From: Marsupella aquatica
Lineage: Eukaryota > Marchantiophyta
DNA length: 64,000 nt
Direction of reading: 5' to 3'
Assembly: GCA_973895155.1 (NCBI GenBank)
Contig: OZ316896.1
Span: forward strand, 17,360,001-17,424,000
In this document: piece by piece, positions 58,701-64,000 of the stretch
Position numbering within the stretch: position 1 is the first letter of the stretch
Layout of the letters: each line of letters begins with the position of its first letter
Position numbers and translations under genes: made by a program
Notes under the pieces: model-generated
What the model was told of the DNA's origin: nothing
The model's input: only the letters and a program-made list of their open reading frames with translations
The model's database searches: none

Positions 58701-59349
58701 CGCAGGTTTGTACTGAATCTTACATCGCCGTCCTGCCCAGCATAAGTGCAAGTACGTTTAGTGGACAGCTTCCGTGAGAGATTGAAGAAATACAGTGAAG
58801 TATTGCGCCAACAGATGGTTATTTCAATAATTGCGGGGAGGGTTGTAGTTGTGTAATTTAAGTACTTTCTATATAAGCTCTATCTAGGTCCAGGCGGTGG
58901 TTAATCTAAATGTTAAGTCTTACAACATAGACTTATATCCGTGGAATGTATTTCGAACTTCTGCCCACTCAGGTCTCCCCTACCTCTGCAATCTGTACCA
59001 AAGGGTACTGATGGTGGCCACAGGCTCGGGAGTAGGCGTGTACCTGTCTTTCTTACTGCAGCCACAACGTAAATTAGATGTGCACCTCATTTGGATCGCC
59101 AAGAAAATCCGAGAAAGCTTTGGCGATGGGCTTTGGGAAGCCGTCAACGATGCGCCTGGTGGAAGAATTACTGTAATTGACACCGCAGTGTCTGGGAGGC
59201 CGAATACCAAAGAAATGGTCGTAACGAAGGCCAAGGAATGGAACGCTGAAATGGTCATTGTCACCAGCAATCCGATTGGCACGAACGAGATAGTGAATGC
59301 CTGCAAAGCTGTCGGCATTCCGGCTTTTGGCCCCATTTGGGACTCGTAA
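55769..59349 (+). CDS. Ferric-reductase-like transmembrane flavoprotein (TmpA-like)
   Basis: Readable exons are 55769-56021, about 57016-57202, 57260-57601, 57740-58705 and 58973-59349, roughly 700 residues. The last three join cleanly (GGT across both junctions). The core has about six membrane segments, with histidines in GGIHSG and in FPVVRHIHHNFFEIVHRF. The C-terminal soluble part has a nucleotide-binding glycine-rich segment VLMVATGSGVGVYLSFLL and ends GIPAFGPIWDS. The layout recalls ferric-reductase-type oxidoreductases and, from memory, the fungal membrane flavoprotein TmpA and related fungal multidomain enzymes. Transmembrane electron transfer from NAD(P)H is likely; the acceptor is unknown. 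The 57202/57260 junction does not keep frame with a GT donor; a GC donor at 57151 would. An extra 5' exon is also possible. Confidence 0.72.
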
Positions 59350-59560
59350 TAAGGATACAACTATAATGAATAATGAAGGGGGATCCAGCTTTTTTTAGTC
59401 TTGTTTCCAATGCAAAAAAGTTCTTGGGGGGGAAAGATAGACACTCAGCCATTGGATTCATTTAGTTACATTGGATTCGTTTAGCTATTTTCCCTGACCA
59501 TTGATGGAAGAAATGGATACCCGTGGTGCACATGAGTGTGCTCCCCCACGCCATTCACGT
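59350..59560. other. 3' flank of the membrane flavoprotein gene
   Basis: This short stretch follows the stop codon and ends at the long-TIR element. Nothing else is seen. Confidence 0.3.
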
Positions 59561-59566
59561 CCCACC

Positions 59567-60566
59567 CTGAGTCTAATCTACATCAAGTTAATGTTCCCCC
59601 ACTTTCTCGGGGTGCTGTACACTACTGCCCGTCCCAATCCCTGATGTTGCTGCCCGCTCCTGCCCAAGTTTGGCAGAACATAAACCAATAACTCTACCAT
59701 TTTGTCACAAGCTCCGGCCCGATAAACTTTGGGTCATCTACTTTAGGTTTATGTTTTGGCACTTACCTTTGCTCGCTCCGGCCCGACGACTTAAGTTTGT
59801 GTCATCAATTTTTTCCTTGTGGAGTCTTGGTTTATGTTTTGGCAACACTAGCTTCTTTCCAACAGAGTCTAAGTGTTCAGGGCAAACCTAGTACTTTGGT
59901 TAAGAGTCATGATTTATAGAGTTTTGGTTTATGTTGTGCCAAATACTTATTCTCTAAGGAGTTATGATTAATGTTTGGGAACACTTCTTTCCAAGGGAGT
60001 CAATCATGCTTGTTTGGTAACAAAGTCCAAGTGTTTAGGCACAACCTAGTATTTTGGTTTACTTAAGAGTAATAATTCTAGAATCTTGGTAGATGTTTTG
60101 CCAAATGCTTCTTCTTGATGGAGTTAGGGTTTATGTTCTGGCAACACTTCTTTCCAATGCAGTCATACCTATTTTGTAATAGACTCTAAATGTTCAAGGG
60201 GATCCTAATACTTTGGTTGAGAGTCATAATTTCAAGATAGAGTGAGTCTTGGTTTATGATGTGCCAAATTTTTATTCTCTATGGAGTGGTGTTTATGTTT
60301 TGGCAACACTTCTTTCCAAAAGTTGATGGCACAAAGTCAATCGGGCCGGAGTGGCCAACAAAAAGTTTTGGGTGCCAAAACATAAACCTGAAGTCGATGG
60401 CGCAAAGTTGATCGGGCCGGAGCGCATGAGTTAAATTGTAGACTATTGGTTTATGTTCTGCCAAACTTGGGCCGGAGCGGACAGTAGCATCGGGGACTGG
60501 GACGGGCAGTGTACGGCGCCCTGGGAAAGTGGGGGAGCATTAACTTGACGCAGATTTAACTCAGAG
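59567..60566. mobile_element. Long-TIR (foldback or MULE-like) non-autonomous element, about 1.0 kb
   Basis: Arms of about 195 bp at 59567-59762 and 60372-60566 are imperfect inverted copies. Both, in opposite sense, contain CATCAAGTTAATG/CGTCAAGTTAATG, CTCCCCCACTTT, GTACACT..GCCCGTCCCA, CCCAAGTTTGGCAGAACATA, CTCCGGCCCGAT and AGGTTTATGTTTTGGCAC. The centre is about three diverged 190-bp units, each with GGTTTATGTT and ACACTTCTTTCCAA. No transposase is present. Confidence 0.75.
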
Positions 60567-60579
60567 TTCACATCCCGGC

Positions 60580-60708
60580 CCGACTCCTTATGGACTGGCC
60601 TCCTTGCGCCATGCAACACATGGACATTGGGACGGGCATAGGGCTAGTTGATGCATAATTCTGAAGAGCAATGTTGTAGCGCCTTGCAACGCATGAGCAT
60701 CGGGCTAG
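60580..60708 (+). mobile_element. Two Helitron-like 3' ends
   Basis: CCATGCAACACATGG (60609-60623), a 5-bp-stem hairpin, is followed by GGGCATAGGGCTAG ending at 60647. A second similar end, CCTTGCAACGCATGAGCATC GGGCTAG, stops at 60708. The flanking CATAATTCTGAAGAGCAATG occurs at 60653 and again at 60710. Confidence 0.45.
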
Positions 60709-61245
60709 TCATAATTCTGAAGAGCAATGCTGTATTTGTGAGGACTACTTTTGAAGGCAAGCTTAAAGATAGGAATTATACTGATGGTTCCAGGGTATAA
60801 GTAAGTGATTTGGTCACCTCAATAATTGTCACACAAGCGGTTTTGGGAGAGACGTGTAATCTCGCGTGTAATAAGGCTTGCCAAGCACCACAGTAATCTC
60901 CAATTTTGATTACTTTGTTCCTTGAGAGAATGTATATAAATTATATTAGTTGAGACAGAACAATGGAAGCCGCTTAGCAGAGACAAAGAGATGTCTTGAG
61001 CTGTACAGGTCAGTAACTTACTGTAAAGGACGCCCATAGGAAGACCCTGTCAAAGGTGGCTTATACAAAGAGCTAATTATTGGTCAGTGCTTGAACTCTA
61101 CCATCAAAACTTCCATATGGAATATATATATATCAAACTTTCAAAAAACAAAAAGCGCAAAAAGCCCCCGACTGGGAGAAAGCACTTGGGCAAGGAACCC
61201 AACAAAAAGTGCCCAACCGGGGGACAAATTCCTCAGGCAAGAAAC
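60709..61245. other. Intergenic DNA, no gene seen
   Basis: No gene or repeat was recognised. Confidence 0.3.
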
Positions 61246-61412
61246 CCAAACAAAGCAAAGGGCCAAAAAGCCAAAAGGACCAGGGCATGAGGGAGAACTA
61301 CTGTAGACATGAGTTATATAACCGTTCAAAAGAAAACAAAGCAAAGGGCCAAAAAGCCAAAAGGACCAGGGCATAAGGGAGAACTACTGTAGACATGAAT
61401 TATATAACAGTT
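61246..61412 (+). repeat. Two-copy tandem repeat, about 83 bp
   Basis: AACAAAGCAAAGGGCCAAAA through GGGAGAACTACTGTAGACAT and ATATAAC is present twice (from about 61250 and 61335). The copies differ at very few positions. Confidence 0.85.
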
Positions 61413-63582
61413 ATACAGCAAGCTCGAGCTGGAGAAGAGGCAAGGGAATTTCCAAGTTCCAGGGTTTGAGAGATAATTTCATACCAGTGAGGAGTGTACA
61501 TTTGGTAGTCTAATAGGTGTGACCGGGACAAGAGAGTACTTTCCATCATTTGTACGAATAAAGGATTCCCTACAATTCTATGCACTAAGACCATCTCCAA
61601 CTCAAGTGGGTTTTGCTTATTGGGTACATTAAGTACTCAATTTGGCAACATTCTTTTTCAATTACATATCTATCATGAGTAACTAAAAAGCAGTCTCAAC
61701 CCTGATAGGTAATTTCACTAATTAAACAGCAGGTATCATCATTTGACAACAGTAGATGCAAATCTTGAACACCCACCAACTAGCCCAGTCAGGAGTCAAC
61801 TATTGTATAATCTCCTTCATATACAGATCCTGACAACAGAAACATTGGTTTACAGTCTAGAATTTCCTGAGGAGATTGGATGCAATCATGTCTTCCATGG
61901 CATATCCTTGAATCTTCCATGAAGGACTTCCCATTGACTTCCCTTGGGTTTTTTGGTGGTTTTCCCTTTTTACTCACATTTTTTGTCCTCCTGACTCCCT
62001 CGGATTGGCGCTTTTGTTCGTTTGGAGTGTGAGCTACATGTGCCTGAGACTCTTTTGTTCATGTCCGCTCTCTGATGGGCACGAGGCTTTGGCCTTTTTT
62101 CAACCTAATCATGCATGTTAAGAAGAGAATGATCCCAAGGAGACATATGGCCCTTATTACATAACAAAAAAACTTTTCAGTCCTATCAGTGCTATAGTCC
62201 ACAAAAACTTTGGGGATGCTGAAGTATTAAGTAAAAATCAGTGTCCTCCATTCCAAGACAATTTGAGGCCAGATCAGAAAGACCAACCATTGAAAATGGG
62301 CATCTACTAGGTGTGGGTAACACGCCCATCCTATTGCAATTACGAACAGTCAAAAAGTAGTATTACAGCCCAGAAAGTGTTTGGATCGAACCTGGATCGC
62401 ACCTTGGTATTAGCTCGGTCGAGTTACTGACTTGACTTTAGTCATGTGAAGGGAATCGTTTAAATATTAGTGGCAGCACCTTAACAGGAATATCCAGGTT
62501 CCCACTAACTGTCTCATCTTAAGAGGCAATATTAATCTTCAGAGAAGCTTTCCATCATTGATCATTGTGCTTCTTTCAGATATTCTCATCTCTTGTATTC
62601 TTGATAGATTTTTAAGTGTGTTTAATACATTTTGTTACATTTGGCCAGGAGCTGTGCATTACAGCTTTTGACCATGTGTCTTCTTTTCGGATATTCTTAG
62701 GTCATTTTAAATCTATTGACATATCATAATGATTGAGTGATGTGATTCTTTCTTTTGCTATAGTACCAGATTATAGAAGGAGTCTTGAAGGTCTACTAGA
62801 AGAAAAACTAACGTTGGGTCTAAAATTATTGTCTTTCTAGCTTTTCAATTTTCATAGTGTCTCTCTGTCTATACGTATAGCTTGTGTAATGCATGTGTGA
62901 AGTACTCGTGACTTGTACAAGGATCATCACCCTCTGTGTTTATGTGTTGCCTAGCATTTCCGCACAAGTTATTCAAAAATGTACTGCAGACTGACATCAA
63001 AGGCCTCTCATCCCCTTGAAGACTAGATTACCCCTTCGAACCTTTATGAGAATACCAGACCAGCCCAGGTCATGCATGACTGTTTGTCTGTATGTAACTA
63101 CTTCACAAAATTTTCACAAAAGTATTCTTCGCTCAGCTATTTTTGGAGCAGCTCACTGGGTCTAGCTACCAAAGAGGAACACCCACTCATTGATGTTTGT
63201 TGATAGCTCCCATCAGCTATGTCCTTAAGTAGGTTCCAGCCAGCATGAGTCCTGAAACGTTTCGTATCCGTCAGTTTATGGATCCGTCCAGCAAGATAGC
63301 CCGAACGCGAGCAGTAATTGAACATTGAACGAAGGAAAGATATACTCAAATGATTAAAAGCATAAGTAATCCTTGCAAGAGAGACAAACCTTTATACGGT
63401 CAGATCTGCCATGTCTATAGCAGCGTCATGCTCCGAAATGAACATACTATCAATTTTTCCTATTTTTAGTGCATGATTAACGTACCCAATCATTTTAAAG
63501 GTTCGACTCACCTTCCAAATCGGTCTCCAGGATGTTTCGTTAGCCGCAGCACTTGTCTATCAAGACTGCAACGACGCAGTAC
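61413..63582. other. Intergenic DNA downstream of ARP2, no gene seen
   Basis: This is AT-rich. CCATCTCCAACTCAAGTGGG near 61592 resembles common plant transposon ends. On the minus strand near 62375-62400 a B-box-like GGTTCGATCC follows GAGCTAATACC, possibly a decayed tRNA-derived element. The part nearest 63582 should include the ARP2 3' UTR. Confidence 0.35.
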
Positions 63583-63940
63583 TTACATTTGTCCACATTT
63601 CCGAAGGCATCTGAACCCCTCCTCTTCGTACTCTTGCCTGCTAATCCAAAACTCAGGAGTGTTCTGCAAGTGGCAACACAAACAACGTTATGTTGGTCAA
63701 ACTGGAAAGACACCAACACATCACAAGTTAAGTAAAATCCGTCTAGCCCAGCGACACAGTTTCTATTTGACAGCCTAAAATTGTTACTCTGGAAATACTC
63801 TGATAAATAATGTCACAAAACAGGCGGTGAACATTTTGCGATATCTTCTTTCTTACCTTCATGATCCCAGCAAGAACAGCTCCTCCTAGATATACCATGT
63901 GTTTCCTCCGAGGAGGGTCTTCAATCCTCAGTCTTAGTTT
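63583..63940 (-). CDS. ARP2: Actin-related protein 2 (ARP2), last two exons
   Basis: On the minus strand, exon 63940-63857 encodes [20 protein letters not shown] then AVLAGIMK and ends at GTAAGA. After a 193-bp intron, exon 63663-63583 encodes [26 protein letters not shown] and stops at TAA. This is the C-terminus of ARP2, a core subunit of the ARP2/3 complex that nucleates branched actin filaments in the cytoplasm. The junction is phase 0. An in-frame TAG directly upstream of 63940 and the AG there confirm the splice acceptor. The rest of the gene lies beyond the window edge. Confidence 0.92.
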
Positions 63941-64000
63941 CTATTGCCAGATCGTTGTTTGGCATTAGTAGTTTCAGAGAAGCGATAGTTTTGCCAAGGT

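Noticed and set aside
1-64000. CRISPR arrays, bacterial operons, rRNA genes, complete tRNA genes
   Set aside because: None was seen. Spliced genes and plant families show a nuclear plant sequence, and tRNA-like boxes belong to SINEs or are too degenerate.

Overview
The window looks like nuclear DNA of a non-seed land plant (bryophyte, lycophyte or fern grade). The genes are land-plant housekeeping genes with short GT-AG introns. One gene is a microbial-type terpene synthase-like (MTPSL) gene, a family known from non-seed plants. Plant-type interstitial TTTAGGG-like tracts also occur. A liverwort-like or other bryophyte source is a guess; nothing in the sequence fixes the species.

Layout. 1-2 kb: 3' end of CPSF100 (+). 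2-8.2 kb: intergenic DNA with an inverted-repeat element and a roughly 0.95 kb minisatellite. 8.3-13.7 kb: a complete GNOM-type ARF-GEF (+). 16.9-17.75 kb: an intronless single-domain tRNA-His guanylyltransferase (+), whose leader is four tandem copies of its own start-codon region. 18.6-23.1 kb: small duplications and a minisatellite. 23.8-26.6 kb: a plastid-targeted TPR protein, five exons (+). 28.3-31.9 kb: a complete nine-exon RFC3-type clamp-loader subunit (-). 32.1-35.2 kb: composite repeat, copy 1. 35.8-38.4 kb: four-exon MTPSL (+). 40.0-41.4 kb: decayed PIF1/Helitron-type helicase (-). 43.8-45.9 kb: composite repeat, copy 2. 46.0-46.3 kb: SINE with target-site duplication. 47.7-49.6 kb: a transposon-like coiled-coil ORF broken by three in-frame TAG codons and one frameshift. 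50.5-55.6 kb: AT-rich repeat DNA. 55.8-59.35 kb: multi-exon ferric-reductase-like/TmpA-like membrane flavoprotein (+). 59.6-60.6 kb: long-TIR element. 63.6-63.94 kb: last two exons of ARP2 (-), which runs out of the window.

The genes do not form a functional cluster. Known roles of the families are pre-mRNA 3' processing (CPSF100), vesicle traffic (GNOM), tRNA maturation (THG1), plastid function (TPR protein), DNA replication (RFC3), terpenoid synthesis (MTPSL), membrane redox (TmpA-like) and actin nucleation (ARP2). About half the window is repeats. The best leads are the amplified THG1 leader with conserved small upstream ORFs, the all-amber interrupted ORF, and two copies of one large repeat that act as empty-site controls for each other's insertions.

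Exon models were made by eye from reading frame, splice sites and remembered family sequence. No alignment or search was run.
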